DNA of 33,377 nt from positions 1 to 33,377 of the forward strand of contig NZ_WTVQ01000050.1 of NCBI RefSeq assembly GCF_012910955.1, read 5' to 3'. Source of the DNA: Aromatoleum diolicum (GTDB lineage: Bacteria; Pseudomonadota; Gammaproteobacteria; Burkholderiales; Rhodocyclaceae). The notes under the pieces are model-generated. The model worked only from the letters and a program-made list of their open reading frames with translations, did no database searches and had not been told where the DNA came from. Position numbers and translations under genes: made by a program. Shown piece after piece: positions 15,603 to 24,952 of this stretch (position 1 is its first letter; each line of letters opens with the position of its first letter).

Positions 15603-16769
15603 ATGGATCTTGCCTACACGCCCAAGCAACGGGCCTTCCGTGCCGAGGTTCGCGCCTGGCTCGCCGACAACGTCCCGGCGAAGCCGCTCGCGAGCTACGA
15701 CACCCAGGAAGGCTTCGAACAGCATCGCGAATGGGAGCGGCGCCTGTTCGACCACCGCCTGTCCATGGTGATGTGGCCGGAGGCCCTCGGCGGGCGCGGC
15801 TGCGACCTGATCGAATGGCTGATCTTCGAGGAGGAGTACTACGCCTCGGGCGCGCCGCTGCGCGTCAACCAGAACGGCCAGTTGCTGCTCGGGCCCACGC
15901 TGATGGAATTCGGCACCGAGGCGCAAAAGCAGCGCTTCCTGCCGCGCATGGCGGCGAGCGAGGACATGTGGGCACAGGGGTGGTCGGAGCCGAACGCAGG
16001 GTCCGACATGGCCGCGATCACCAGCAAGGCCATCCGCGATGGTAACGAGTACGTGCTGAACGGACAGAAGACCTGGTCGACGCGGGCGATCTACGCCGAC
16101 TGGCTGTTCGGCCTGTTCCGCAGCGACCCCGCATCCAGCCGCCACCACGGCCTGAGCTTCGTGCTGGTGCCGCTCGATGCGCCCGGCGTGACGATCCGCC
16201 CGATCCGTGCGTTGAACGGCAAGGAGGCCTTCGCCGAGATCTTCTTCGACGACGTGCGCGTGCCGGTGGAAAACCGCGTCGGCGAGGAAGGGCAGGGCTG
16301 GCATGTGGCGATGGCGACCGCGGGTTTCGAGCGCGGACTGCTGTTGCGCTCGCCGGGACGCTTCCAGCACACCGCGCGCCGCCTGGTGGCGCTGTATCAG
16401 GCGCACCGCGAAGCCGCGGGCCGCGATCCGACGATCCGCGAAGCGGTGTGCGAGTCGTGGATGGGCGCGGAAGCCTATTCGTTGGCCGCCTACCACACCG
16501 TCGGTCGCCTCGCGAAAGGGGCCCGCATCGGCGACGAGGCGAGCACCAACAAGATCGTGTGGTCCGAACTCGACCTGAAGATGCACGAGACGGCGATGCG
16601 CATCCTGGGCGCACGCGGCGAGCTCGTCGCGGAAGCCCCCGACGCGGAGGATGGCGCGAGCTGGCTGGAAGGCTTCCTCTTCGCCCAGGCGGGCCCGATC
16701 TATGCGGGCACGAACGAAATCCAGCGCAACATCATCGCCGAGCGGATGCTCGGCTTGCCCAAAGCCTGA
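15603..16769 (+). CDS. fadE31: Acyl-CoA dehydrogenase, FadE31-like
   Basis: 388 aa, standard acyl-CoA dehydrogenase length. SYDTQEGFEQHREWERRLFD near the N-terminus, FEEEYYASGAP, AQGWSEPNAGSDMAAI (FAD/substrate contact), the RHHGLSFVLVPLDAPGV strand and GGPIYAGTNEIQRNIIAER near the end resemble mycobacterial FadE31 closely. FadE31 works in a heteromeric complex with a second, shorter subunit in breakdown of the last two steroid rings. The next gene, nine bases downstream, encodes such a shorter dehydrogenase. Start ATG 15603 follows AAGGGGA. Transfers electrons to ETF. Confidence 0.87.
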   Translation: MDLAYTPKQRAFRAEVRAWLADNVPAKPLASYDTQEGFEQHREWERRLFDHRLSMVMWPEALGGRGCDLIEWLIFEEEYYASGAPLRVNQNGQLLLGPTLMEFGTEAQKQRFLPRMAASEDMWAQGWSEPNAGSDMAAITSKAIRDGNEYVLNGQKTWSTRAIYADWLFGLFRSDPASSRHHGLSFVLVPLDAPGVTIRPIRALNGKEAFAEIFFDDVRVPVENRVGEEGQGWHVAMATAGFERGLLLRSPGRFQHTARRLVALYQAHREAAGRDPTIREAVCESWMGAEAYSLAAYHTVGRLAKGARIGDEASTNKIVWSELDLKMHETAMRILGARGELVAEAPDAEDGASWLEGFLFAQAGPIYAGTNEIQRNIIAERMLGLPKA

Positions 16770-16777
16770 GGTTGGCC

Positions 16778-17836
16778 ATGGACTTCACCTTTACCGAAGA
16801 CCAGCTCGCGTTTCGCGAAGCGGTAAGCCGATTCCTGATGATGGAAGCGGCCCCCGAGATGTTGCGCGAGATCTGGGAGACCGATGTCGGGCGTTCGCCC
16901 GACCTGCGCCACAAGATTGCCGAGCAGGGCCTGACCGCGCTGTCGGTGCCGGCCGACAACGGCGGCCTCGGCATGGATGACATCGCCTGGTCGCTGATGA
17001 CGCAGGAGCTGGGCTACTACGCGATTCCCGACTCGCTCGCGGACACGGCCTACGTCGCCTGCGGCCTGATCTCCAGCCTGCCGGAGAGCGTGACCAGGCG
17101 CGCGGAATGGCTCGAGCGCATTGCCGACGGCAGCATCCGCATCGCGGTCGGCCATGCAGTCAATCCGCTGGTGGCCGATGCCCATGCTGCCGACCTGCTC
17201 TTGTTGCCCCACGGCGACGAGGTCCATGCGGTGCCGCGCTCGCTGGTCGACGTGATCGCCAACCCGAGCATCGACCTCTCCCGGCGGCTCGGTCGGGTCG
17301 TGTGGGAGCCGACTTCCGCGACCCGCGTGGCCTCCGGTGACGCCGGCCGGGCACTGTGGGCGACGACGCTCGAGCGTGGCGTGCTCTCCGTCGCCGGACA
17401 GCTGCTGGGACTCGCGCAGCGCATGCTGGACCTTTCGGTCGACTACGCCGCCCAGCGCAAGCAGTTCGGCAAGCCGATCGGCAGCTTCCAGGCTGTCAAG
17501 CACCACCTCGCGGACGTTGCAACCCGCATCGAGTTCGCCAAGCCCGTGCTGTACCGGGCGGCCCACGCCGTCGCGCATGGCGAGGCCGACGCGGCCGTGC
17601 ATGTCTCGCACGCCAAGCTCGCCTGTGGCGAGGCGGCGTGGCTGGCCGCACGTCACGGCATCCAGGCGCACGGCGCAATGGGATACACCTGGGAAGTCGA
17701 TCTGCAGATGTTCATGAAGCGCGTTTGGGCGCTGGATGCGTCGTGGGGCGACCGCGGATTTCACAAGACCCGTGTTGCCGGGTTCGTGCTGGGCGATGCC
17801 GCCCGGCTCGGGCCGGGGCGCACTTTCGGGGAATGA
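16778..17836 (+). CDS. Acyl-CoA dehydrogenase, shorter subunit (FadE32/FadE33-like partner)
   Basis: 352 aa, short for the family. The N-terminal helical domain is normal (MDFTFTEDQLAFREAVSRF), while the middle beta-domain is compact and poorly conserved. The C-terminal domain keeps QRKQFGKPIGSFQAVKHHLAD, the FAD-contact helix, and HGIQAHGAMGYTWEVDLQMF. Paired long and short dehydrogenase genes are the rule for steroid alpha2-beta2 heteromers, so this is likely the partner of the upstream subunit. Which of FadE32 or FadE33 it corresponds to cannot be settled by eye. It is four bases upstream of the thiolase gene. Confidence 0.85.
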   Translation: MDFTFTEDQLAFREAVSRFLMMEAAPEMLREIWETDVGRSPDLRHKIAEQGLTALSVPADNGGLGMDDIAWSLMTQELGYYAIPDSLADTAYVACGLISSLPESVTRRAEWLERIADGSIRIAVGHAVNPLVADAHAADLLLLPHGDEVHAVPRSLVDVIANPSIDLSRRLGRVVWEPTSATRVASGDAGRALWATTLERGVLSVAGQLLGLAQRMLDLSVDYAAQRKQFGKPIGSFQAVKHHLADVATRIEFAKPVLYRAAHAVAHGEADAAVHVSHAKLACGEAAWLAARHGIQAHGAMGYTWEVDLQMFMKRVWALDASWGDRGFHKTRVAGFVLGDAARLGPGRTFGE

Positions 17837-17839
17837 AGG

Positions 17840-18991
17840 ATGGCTGAAGCCTATATCGTAGATGCCCTGCGCAGCCCGACCGGCAGACGCAAGGGCGGTT
17901 TGTCCCGCGTTCATGCGATCGATCTCGGCGCCCATGTGCTCAAGGCGCTCGTCGAACGCAATGTGATCCCCGCCGACGAGTACGACGACGTGATCTTCGG
18001 CTGCGTCGACACCATCGGCTCGCAAGCCGGCGACATCGCCCGCACAAGCTGGCTCGCGGCCGGGCTGCCCCTGAATGTGCCCGGCACGACCGTCGATCGC
18101 CAGTGCGGATCGTCGCAGCAGGCGCTGCACTTCGCCGCGCAGGCGGTGATGAGCGGCACGCAGGACGTGGTCGCAGTGGGCGGCGTGCAGACGATGACGC
18201 AGATCCCGATCTCCTCGGCGATGCTCGCCGGCCAGCCCCTTGGATTCCCCGATCCGTTCTCGGGCAGCCGCGGCTGGAAGGCGCGTTTCGGCGACCAGCC
18301 GGTGAACCAGTTCTATGCCGCCCAACGCATTGCGGACCACTGGAAAATCAGCCGCGAGGAGATGGAAGTCTTCGCGCTGGAAAGCCATCGCCGCGCACGC
18401 GCTGCGATCGAGGCGGGGCATTTCGCGAAGGAGATCGTGGCGCTCGAAGGCGTTGAGCACGACGAGACGCCGCGCGAGACGACGCTCGAAAAGATGGCCG
18501 AGCTGGAACCGGTCGCGACGGAATTTCCGGGGATCACCGCGGCCGTGTCGAGCCAGACCTGCGACGCCTCGGCGGCACTGCTCGTCGTCTCGGAAGCCGC
18601 CCTCAAGCGCTATGGCCTGACGCCGCGCGCGCGCATCCACCACCTGAGTGTGCTGGGCGATGACCCGATCTGGCACCTCACCGCGCCGATCCCGGCGACC
18701 CGCGCCGCCCTGAAGAAGGTCGGCATGACGATCGGCGACATCGACCGCGTCGAGATCAACGAGGCTTTTGCTTCGGTGGTGATGGCATGGCTGAAGGAAA
18801 CGGGCTACGACTCGAAGAAGACGAACGCAAACGGTGGCGCGATCGCGCTCGGGCATCCGCTCGGTGCGACCGGTGCCCGCCTCATGACGACCCTGCTGCA
18901 CGAACTCGAACGCACGGGCGGGCGCTTTGGCCTGCAGACGATGTGCGAGGGTGGCGGGCAGGCCAACGTCACGATCATCGAACGGCTCTGA
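17840..18991 (+). CDS. fadA6: FadA6-like thiolase
   Basis: 383 aa thiolase with nucleophile Cys in VDRQCGSSQQALHF, VEINEAFASVVMAWLK, NANGGAIALGHPLGATGARL and the second active-site Cys in QTMCEGGGQANVTIIERL. The wording, including GCVDTIGSQAGDIAR and SQIP-like TQIPISSAM, follows mycobacterial FadA6, which thiolytically shortens the dicarboxyl-CoA released by IpdAB. ATG 17840 is preceded by GAATGAAGG, and the gene almost abuts the dehydrogenase gene. Cytoplasmic. Confidence 0.9.
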   Translation: MAEAYIVDALRSPTGRRKGGLSRVHAIDLGAHVLKALVERNVIPADEYDDVIFGCVDTIGSQAGDIARTSWLAAGLPLNVPGTTVDRQCGSSQQALHFAAQAVMSGTQDVVAVGGVQTMTQIPISSAMLAGQPLGFPDPFSGSRGWKARFGDQPVNQFYAAQRIADHWKISREEMEVFALESHRRARAAIEAGHFAKEIVALEGVEHDETPRETTLEKMAELEPVATEFPGITAAVSSQTCDASAALLVVSEAALKRYGLTPRARIHHLSVLGDDPIWHLTAPIPATRAALKKVGMTIGDIDRVEINEAFASVVMAWLKETGYDSKKTNANGGAIALGHPLGATGARLMTTLLHELERTGGRFGLQTMCEGGGQANVTIIERL

Positions 18992-19030
18992 GGCGCCACC
19001 TCGGGCATAACTGACAGGAGAGTTTCCGCA

Positions 19031-19909
19031 ATGGGTATCTGCGACGGACGTACCGTCATCATCACCGGCGCCGGCGGCGGCCTCGGCCGTGCGTATGCGC
19101 TCGCGTTCGCGGCCGAAGGCGCCAACGTGGTCATCAACGACATCCGCAACGACGCTGCGGTCGCCGTCGCGAGCGAAATCCGCGAGAACGGCGGCAAGGC
19201 GATTGCGAGTTCGGACGACATCACGCGACTCGACACCGCTCAGCGTATCGTCGATGCGGCGGTGGAAGCTTTTGGCGAAGTGCACGTCGTCGTGAACAAC
19301 GCCGGCATCCTGCGCGACCGCATGTTCGTGAGCCTCGGCGAAGAGGACTGGGACGCGGTGATGCGGGTGCATCTGAAGGGACATTTCTGCCTCGCGAACA
19401 TCCTCGGCCGCCGCTGGCGCGACCAGGCGAAGGCGGGCAAGCTGGTCGACGCCCGCATCATCAACACCAGCTCAGGTGCCGGCCTGCAGGGGTCGATCGG
19501 ACAATCGAACTACTCTGCAGCAAAAGGCGGCATCGCGTCGCTCACCCTGGTGCAGGCCGCCGAACTCGCACGCTACGGCATCACCGCGAACGCGCTGGCC
19601 CCGTCGGCGCGCACGTCGATGACCGAGAGCGCGATGGCCGACGTGGTGAAGAAACCGGAAGATGGAATTTTCGACCTGTGGGCTGCCGAAAACGTCGCGC
19701 CGCTCGTCGTCTGGCTGGGCAGTCCGCTGTCGCGCCACGTCACCGGCCAGGTGTTCGAAGCGCAGGGCGGGCGGATCTCCCTGTGCGACGGCTGGCGCAC
19801 CGGCGTCACGCGCGACAAGGGTGCGCGCTGGCAGCCGTCGGAGGTTGGCGCGGCAGTCGACGCGATTCTTGCCGAGGCGCCGCCCGCGCAGAAGGTTTGG
19901 GGGAGCTGA
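19031..19909 (+). CDS. Short-chain dehydrogenase (Rv3548c-like)
   Basis: 292 aa classical SDR with the NAD-binding TGAGGGLGRAYAL, NNAG (VVNNAGILRDRMF), Ser in NTSSGAGLQGSIGQ and the Y-x3-K pair in NYSAAKGG. The C-terminal extension past the core (ISLCDGWRTG...KVWGS) is like the 17-beta-HSD4-type hydroxyacyl-CoA dehydrogenases and mycobacterial Rv3548c of the KstR2 regulon. Likely oxidises a 3-hydroxyacyl-CoA of the steroid chain or ring remnant. AGGAGAG lies 11 bp before the ATG. It directly precedes the amidase gene. Confidence 0.82.
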   Translation: MGICDGRTVIITGAGGGLGRAYALAFAAEGANVVINDIRNDAAVAVASEIRENGGKAIASSDDITRLDTAQRIVDAAVEAFGEVHVVVNNAGILRDRMFVSLGEEDWDAVMRVHLKGHFCLANILGRRWRDQAKAGKLVDARIINTSSGAGLQGSIGQSNYSAAKGGIASLTLVQAAELARYGITANALAPSARTSMTESAMADVVKKPEDGIFDLWAAENVAPLVVWLGSPLSRHVTGQVFEAQGGRISLCDGWRTGVTRDKGARWQPSEVGAAVDAILAEAPPAQKVWGS

Positions 19910-19910
19910 C

Positions 19911-21476
19911 ATGGATACACACGGCGCAGGTTTGGGGCGGCGGGATTTCCTCAAGGCTGGGGCAGCCCTCGGCGGCGCCTCGCTGCTGGGCCTGGGAGGC
20001 AAGGTGTCGGCTGCGGCAGCCGGCTCGCCGCTGCCGGAGTACGAAGGTTTCGATGCGCTCGCCCTCGCGGACCTGATCCGTCGCGGCGAACTCACGCCGC
20101 TGGAGGTCCTGGAGGCGGCCATCGCGCGCGCCGAGACGCGCAAGGCGATCAATGCAATCGCCATTCCGCATTTCGACCTCGCGCGGGAAGCCGCGCGGGC
20201 GTTGAGCGCGGAAGGCCGCGCCGAGCGGCTGCGACGCGGCGAGATGGCGCCGTTGTCGGGTGTGCCGTTCGCCCTCAAGGATCTCAACATCGCACTCAAG
20301 GGCACGGTCACGACCAATGGCTGCGCTTTCTTCCGCGATGCGGTCGCGGATCACGATTCGACGCTTGTACTTCGCTACCGGGCAGCGGGGCTGAACATTT
20401 TTGCCAAGCTGACGTCCCCCGAATTCGGCCAGACCGGCACGACCGAGTCGCGACTGTGGGGGAAGACGACCAACCCGTGGAATGCCGAATACAGCGCGGG
20501 CGGATCCTCCGGCGGCTCGGCCGCGGCCGTCGCAGCCGGCATTCTGCCGGCGGCACACGCCAGCGACGGCGGCGGCTCGATCCGCATTCCGGCCTCGCAT
20601 TGCGGGTTGTTCGGCCTGAAGCCCAGCCGCGGCCTTGTGCCGATGGGGCCGCGCGCGCTGGAAGGCTGGATGGGGCTGTCAGCACATAACGTCATCACCC
20701 GCTCCGTGCGCGACAGCGCCTGGCTGCTGCAGCTCACGCAGGGCCCCGAACCGGGTACACGCGCGGCACCTTCCCCCGGTGCGCTGATTGCGGCAATCGG
20801 TCGACCGCCGCGCGGGCTGCGCATCGCCCTGATCGAATCGAATCCCTTCGGCATGGGGGTGCATGCGGATTGCCTGGACGCCGTACGCGGCACGGCGAAG
20901 CTATGCACTGCGCTGGGCCATACCGTGGAAGCGGCGACGCTCAACCTGCCGATCCAGGAGATGTTCGCCGGCATGGGCGTGATGACCGCGACCGGCATGC
21001 TCACGAGCGTGCGGGCGCGCGAAAAGGCGCTCGGCCGTGCGGCGCGCGAAGACGAATTCGAACCGATCAACTGGCGCAGCCTGCAGCTCGCCAAGGGTTA
21101 CACGGCCGAGCAGGTGTTCGCCGCGCGTGCGGCGTTCGACCAGGCAGGGCGCATCCTCGACGAATTCTTCGCGCGCTACGACCTGATCCTGTCCCCGGTC
21201 ACCGCGGCTCCGCCCCCGAAGCTCGGCGCGCTGTCGCTGGACCAGCCCTACGAGGACTTCGTGAAGGCGGCGGTGCTTGCCTCGCCCTTTACCGCGATGT
21301 TCAACATGAGCGGCCATCCTGCGATGTCGGTCCCGCTGCACTGGAATGCCGCCGGCCTGCCGATCGGTTCCCAGTTCGCTGCGCCCTTCGGCGGCGAGGC
21401 GACTCTGCTCGCCCTGGCCGCACAACTCGAACAGGCGGCGCCGTGGAAGGACAGGCGTCCTCCTGCCGCAGCCTGA
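19911..21476 (+). CDS. Tat-exported amidase-signature hydrolase
   Basis: 521 aa. The N-terminus holds a twin-arginine motif GRRDFLKAG followed by a hydrophobic, Ala/Gly-rich stretch to about residue 35, so export to the periplasm in folded form is predicted. The amidase-signature core is complete: catalytic Lys in PFALKDLN, cis-Ser in the GGSSGGSAAA loop and nucleophile Ser in GGSIRIPAS. It hydrolyses amides or possibly esters. It is the only predicted exported protein within the cytoplasmic CoA operon. One attractive role is removing glycine or taurine from conjugated bile acids before uptake, and to my recollection amidase-signature bile-salt amidases are known. That role is inference. It begins one base after the stop of the SDR gene. 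Confidence 0.85.
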   Translation: MDTHGAGLGRRDFLKAGAALGGASLLGLGGKVSAAAAGSPLPEYEGFDALALADLIRRGELTPLEVLEAAIARAETRKAINAIAIPHFDLAREAARALSAEGRAERLRRGEMAPLSGVPFALKDLNIALKGTVTTNGCAFFRDAVADHDSTLVLRYRAAGLNIFAKLTSPEFGQTGTTESRLWGKTTNPWNAEYSAGGSSGGSAAAVAAGILPAAHASDGGGSIRIPASHCGLFGLKPSRGLVPMGPRALEGWMGLSAHNVITRSVRDSAWLLQLTQGPEPGTRAAPSPGALIAAIGRPPRGLRIALIESNPFGMGVHADCLDAVRGTAKLCTALGHTVEAATLNLPIQEMFAGMGVMTATGMLTSVRAREKALGRAAREDEFEPINWRSLQLAKGYTAEQVFAARAAFDQAGRILDEFFARYDLILSPVTAAPPPKLGALSLDQPYEDFVKAAVLASPFTAMFNMSGHPAMSVPLHWNAAGLPIGSQFAAPFGGEATLLALAAQLEQAAPWKDRRPPAAA

Positions 21477-21501
21477 CGTCACAGAGATACCCGGAGAAAG
21501 A

Positions 21502-22287
21502 ATGAGCAAGCTTCCCGAATACGTTCCCGGCCATCAGCTGCTCGCCGGCAAGTCCGTCCTGATCACCGCCGCAGCCGGCGCCGGCATCGGCTACGCGGCC
21601 GCGAGGCGTTGCGCGGAGGAAGGCTGCCGCGCGCTGATGATCTCGGACATCCACCCCCGCCGTCTCGAGGAGGCGGTCGCCCGCCTGAAGACGGAAACTG
21701 GCCTCGAGGCGGTGTGGGGGCAGTTGTGCAACGTCACCGTCGAGGAAGACGTGAGGGCGCTCGTCGCCGCAGCCGAGGCGCGGCTGGGCGGCGTGGATGT
21801 GCTGATCAACAACGCCGGTCTCGGCGGTGAAAAGCGCGTCACCGAGATGACCGACGAGGAATGGCAGCGTGTGCTCGACATCACGCTTACGGGCACCTTC
21901 CGCATGACCCGCGCGATGCTGCCGCACATGGAAAAGCGCGGCTGTGGCGCGATAGTCAACAACGCCTCCGTGCTCGGCTGGCGCGCTCAGAAGCTGCAGG
22001 CCCATTACGCGGCGGCCAAGGCGGGCGTCATGGCGCTGACGCGCTGCTCCGCGCTCGAAGCCGCCGAACACGGCGTGCGCATCAACGCGGTGTCGCCCTC
22101 CATCGCGCTGCATGATTTTCTGAAGAAGGCGGCAAGCGAGGAGCTGCTCGCCCAGCTCACCAGCCGCGAGGCTTTCGGCCGCGCTGCCGAGGTGTGGGAG
22201 GTGGCCAACGTGATGGTCTTCCTCGCCAGCGACTACGCGTCCTACATGACTGGGGAAGTCCTGTCGGTCAGTTCGCAGCACGCATGA
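21502..22287 (+). CDS. ipdF: IpdF-like short-chain dehydrogenase
   Basis: 261 aa SDR with an unusual glycine motif ITAAAGAGIGYAAARR, followed by NNAGLGGEKRVTEMTDEEW, NNASVLGWRAQKLQAHYAAAKAGVMALTRCS (catalytic Ser, Tyr and Lys) and the ending EVLSVSSQHA. These phrases match mycobacterial IpdF almost word for word as I recall it. IpdF oxidises a hydroxyl on the C/D-ring CoA intermediate (5-hydroxyl). Its presence, with ipdABC, echA20, fadE31 and fadA6, makes the assignment to HIP catabolism strong. A CGGAGAAAG ribosome site precedes ATG 21502. Confidence 0.9.
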   Translation: MSKLPEYVPGHQLLAGKSVLITAAAGAGIGYAAARRCAEEGCRALMISDIHPRRLEEAVARLKTETGLEAVWGQLCNVTVEEDVRALVAAAEARLGGVDVLINNAGLGGEKRVTEMTDEEWQRVLDITLTGTFRMTRAMLPHMEKRGCGAIVNNASVLGWRAQKLQAHYAAAKAGVMALTRCSALEAAEHGVRINAVSPSIALHDFLKKAASEELLAQLTSREAFGRAAEVWEVANVMVFLASDYASYMTGEVLSVSSQHA

Positions 22288-22297
22288 GGCGGACGCG

Positions 22298-22792
22298 ATG
22301 ACAACAGTATTCTCAAATGCCGACCAACTTCTCGCTGCGACCGGACGCGACCTCGGTGTCACCGACTGGATCGCGGTGACGCAGGAGCGCGTCAATCTTT
22401 TCGCCGACGCGACCGGCGACCATCAGTGGATTCATGTCGACCCCGAGCGCGCGCGCGAAGGCCCGTTCGGCGGCTGCATCGCCCACGGCTACCTGACGCT
22501 TGCGCTCGTGAATCTCTTCCTGCCACAGCTCATTCGCGTCGACAACCTGAGCATGGGCGTCAACGTCGGCTGCGACCGAGTGCGCTTTCCGTCCGCGGTG
22601 AAGGTCGGCGCGCGCATTCGCGGCCGCGGGGAAATCCTGCGCGTCGAACAGATCGGCGAGGGCGCCAGGGCCAGCATCCAGTCCACGGTGCGCGTCAGCA
22701 TCGAGATCGAGGGCAGCGAGCGCCCCGGCTGCGTCGTCGACACCATCAGCCGCTACACCTTCAATTCCGTTCCGGAGCGAGAAACAACATGA
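22298..22792 (+). CDS. MaoC-family enoyl-CoA hydratase (hydratase 2)
   Basis: 164 aa single hot-dog domain with the hydratase-2 signature [18 protein letters not shown] (dyad Asp41/His46) and [13 protein letters not shown]. It hydrates a trans-2-enoyl-CoA to the R-3-hydroxyacyl-CoA. It resembles mycobacterial Rv0130-type proteins. It is co-translated with the thiolase that follows, by an ATGA overlap at 22789-22792, suggesting consecutive beta-oxidation steps. Substrate unknown. Confidence 0.85.
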   Translation: MTTVFSNADQLLAATGRDLGVTDWIAVTQERVNLFADATGDHQWIHVDPERAREGPFGGCIAHGYLTLALVNLFLPQLIRVDNLSMGVNVGCDRVRFPSAVKVGARIRGRGEILRVEQIGEGARASIQSTVRVSIEIEGSERPGCVVDTISRYTFNSVPERETT

Positions 22793-23991
22793 ATGAAGCT
22801 GTCATCGTCGCCACTGCGCGCACCGCGCTCGCGAAGTCCTTCCGCGGTTCCTTCAATGACACCGAAGCCCCGGTGCTGGGCGGGCACGTCGTGCGTGCCG
22901 TCGTGGAGCGTGCGGGCATCGAAGCGGAGGCCGTCGAAGACGTGATCATGGGTGCGGCCGTGCAGCAGGGCACGCAGGCCTACAACATCGGCCGCCTGTG
23001 CGCCTACACCGGCGGCCTGCCGAACAGCGTCCCCGGCATGGCGCTCGATCGCATGTGCGCGTCGGGGCTGATGACGATCGGCGTCGCTGCGAAGAACATC
23101 CTCGCCGGGGAGATGCAGGTGGCCGTGGCCGGCGGCGTCGAGTCGCTGTCGCTGACGCAGACCAAACACAAGAACACATACCGCGCGCAATCCGTGGCGG
23201 TCATGGACGTGATGCCGTCCGCCTACATGCCGATGCTCGAAACCGCCGAGATTGTCTCGCGCCGCTACGGCATCTCGCGCGCCGCGCAGGACGAATACGC
23301 CTTCCACAGCCAGCAGCGCACCGCCGCCGCGCAGGCCGCGGGCCTCTTTGCCGACGAAATCGTGCCGCTTGGCGCGCGCAAGGCGCTGTTCGACAAGGAA
23401 GGCAATCCCGCCGGCCACGAGGACGTCGTCGCCGACCGTGACGAATGCAATCGCGCCTCGACGAAGCTCGAGGATCTGGCCGCGCTCAAGCCGGTGTGGA
23501 AGGACGGCAAATGGGTGCAGCAGGGCGAATTCATCACCGCCGGCAACGCTTCGCAGTTCTCCGACGGGGCCGCCGCCGCGCTGCTGATGAGCCGCGCCGA
23601 GGCCGACCGGCGCGGCATCGCGCCCCTGGGCATCTACCGCGGGATTGCCGTGGCCGGTTGCGAACCCGACGAGATGGGCATCGGACCGGTCTTCGCCGTG
23701 CCGAAGCTTCTCAACCGCTTCGGGCTGAAGGCCAGCGACATTGGCTTGTGGGAGATCAACGAGGCGTTCGCGTGCCAGGTGATCCATTGCCGCGACCAAC
23801 TCGGTATTCCCAACGACCGTCTCAACGTCAATGGCGGTGCGATCGCCATCGGCCACCCCTTCGGCATGTCGGGCACGCGCCTGGTCGGCCACGCACTGCT
23901 CGAAGGCCGCCGCCGCGGCGTGAAGTACGTCGTCGTGTCGATGTGCATCGGCGGGGGCATGGGGGCGGCGGGGCTGTTCGAGGTGTGTTGA
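22789..23991 (+). CDS. Thiolase (acetyl-CoA C-acyltransferase)
   Basis: 400 aa from ATG 22789, which overlaps the MaoC stop by four bases. The active-site Cys lies in [14 protein letters not shown], with [34 protein letters not shown] and the second Cys in [16 protein letters not shown]. It belongs to the general degradative thiolase group and is clearly different from the FadA6-like protein at 17840, so it probably serves another cycle such as the side chain (a FadA5-like role) or the linear acids after ring opening. Stated role is inference. Confidence 0.85.
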   Translation: MNEAVIVATARTALAKSFRGSFNDTEAPVLGGHVVRAVVERAGIEAEAVEDVIMGAAVQQGTQAYNIGRLCAYTGGLPNSVPGMALDRMCASGLMTIGVAAKNILAGEMQVAVAGGVESLSLTQTKHKNTYRAQSVAVMDVMPSAYMPMLETAEIVSRRYGISRAAQDEYAFHSQQRTAAAQAAGLFADEIVPLGARKALFDKEGNPAGHEDVVADRDECNRASTKLEDLAALKPVWKDGKWVQQGEFITAGNASQFSDGAAAALLMSRAEADRRGIAPLGIYRGIAVAGCEPDEMGIGPVFAVPKLLNRFGLKASDIGLWEINEAFACQVIHCRDQLGIPNDRLNVNGGAIAIGHPFGMSGTRLVGHALLEGRRRGVKYVVVSMCIGGGMGAAGLFEVC

Positions 23992-23993
23992 GC

Positions 23994-24027
23994 GGGGAAA
24001 GGCCCCCGGCAGGTGCAGGGCCTTCCC
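23994..24027 (+). terminator. Hairpin between thiolase and SDR genes
   Basis: GGGAAAGGCCC pairs with GGGCCTTCCC with one unpaired A in the left arm, followed by ACTATTTTC. The weak T-run suggests an attenuator or partial terminator rather than a full stop. It could lower expression of the SDR at 24049 relative to the main operon. Confidence 0.5.
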
Positions 24028-24048
24028 ACTATTTTCGGAATCGTAAGA

Positions 24049-24927
24049 ATGACAGCTGAAGGCAGGGCTGCGCCGCGGGTCGCGGTAGTGACCGGGGCCA
24101 GCCGCGGAGCCGGGAAGGGCATCGCGCTCGCCCTCGGGGCAACCGGCGCCACCGTATATGTGACCGGGCGCAGTGCTGCGGAAGGCGACGCGAAACTTCC
24201 CGGCACCGTCTTTGCTGCGGCCGAGGCGGTGACGGCGGCGGGCGGGCAGGGGATTCCGGTGCTATGCGATCACGCCGACGACGCGCAGGTCACAGCCCTG
24301 TTCAGGCGCGTCCGCGACGAGCAAGGGCGGCTCGACATCCTGGTGAACAACGCCTGTGCCATTCCGGACGAGCTCACGCGCAGCGGCCCGTTCTGGGAAA
24401 AACCGCTGCACATGCTCAACTTGCTCGAAGTCGGCATGCGCTCGCACTACGTGGCGAGCTGGCATGCGGCGCCGATCATGGCTGCGCAACGCGGCGGGCT
24501 CATCGTTCACACGTCGTCCTACGGCTCCGTCTGCTACATGCACGGCCCGGCCTACGGGGCCGGCAAGGCTGCAGTCGACAAGATGGCACACGACATGGCG
24601 GTGGATCTGCGTGCGCATGACGTCGCGGTGATATCGCTGTGGATGGGCCTGCTGCGCACCGAGCGGACCGAGTGGGCGCTGACCGACCCGGAGCTCGCGC
24701 GCAAGTACGAACCCTCGCTCGCCCGCATGCAGTCACCGCAGTTCCCCGGGCGGGTCATCGATGCGCTGTCTCGCGCGCCCGATCGCATGGCGCGCAGCGG
24801 CAAGGTGTGGATCGACGCGGAGCTTGCGCTCGACTATGGCGTCACCGACATCGACGGTCGCCAGCCTCCGAGCTACCGCCGCATGCTGGGCGCTCCGCCC
24901 GTGTACAGCACAGTAATTATCGACTGA
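24049..24927 (+). CDS. Short-chain dehydrogenase, DHRS1-like
   Basis: 292 aa SDR with VAVVTGASRGAGKGIALAL, the variant NNAC (ILVNNACAIPDE) instead of NNAG, and a Y-x3-K in GPAYGAGKAAVDKM. The insertion around residues 105-135 and the long C-terminal tail (ASELALDYG-like AELALDYGVTDIDG) are typical of the DHRS1 subgroup. Likely an oxidoreductase of a steroid hydroxyl or ketone; the substrate is unknown. Start ATG 24049 was chosen over GTG 24013, although both have weak ribosome sites. It lies after a hairpin, so it may be transcribed at a reduced level as the last gene of the long operon. Confidence 0.8.
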   Translation: MTAEGRAAPRVAVVTGASRGAGKGIALALGATGATVYVTGRSAAEGDAKLPGTVFAAAEAVTAAGGQGIPVLCDHADDAQVTALFRRVRDEQGRLDILVNNACAIPDELTRSGPFWEKPLHMLNLLEVGMRSHYVASWHAAPIMAAQRGGLIVHTSSYGSVCYMHGPAYGAGKAAVDKMAHDMAVDLRAHDVAVISLWMGLLRTERTEWALTDPELARKYEPSLARMQSPQFPGRVIDALSRAPDRMARSGKVWIDAELALDYGVTDIDGRQPPSYRRMLGAPPVYSTVIID

Positions 24928-24952
24928 GGCGGTCGGTTTCGTCCGGTCGGAC

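Noticed and set aside
16700-19384. Very long minus-strand open frame (894 codons) opposite the dehydrogenase and thiolase genes
   Set aside because: The plus strand holds three well-recognised genes here; the antisense product has no family signature and comes from GC-rich codon bias.
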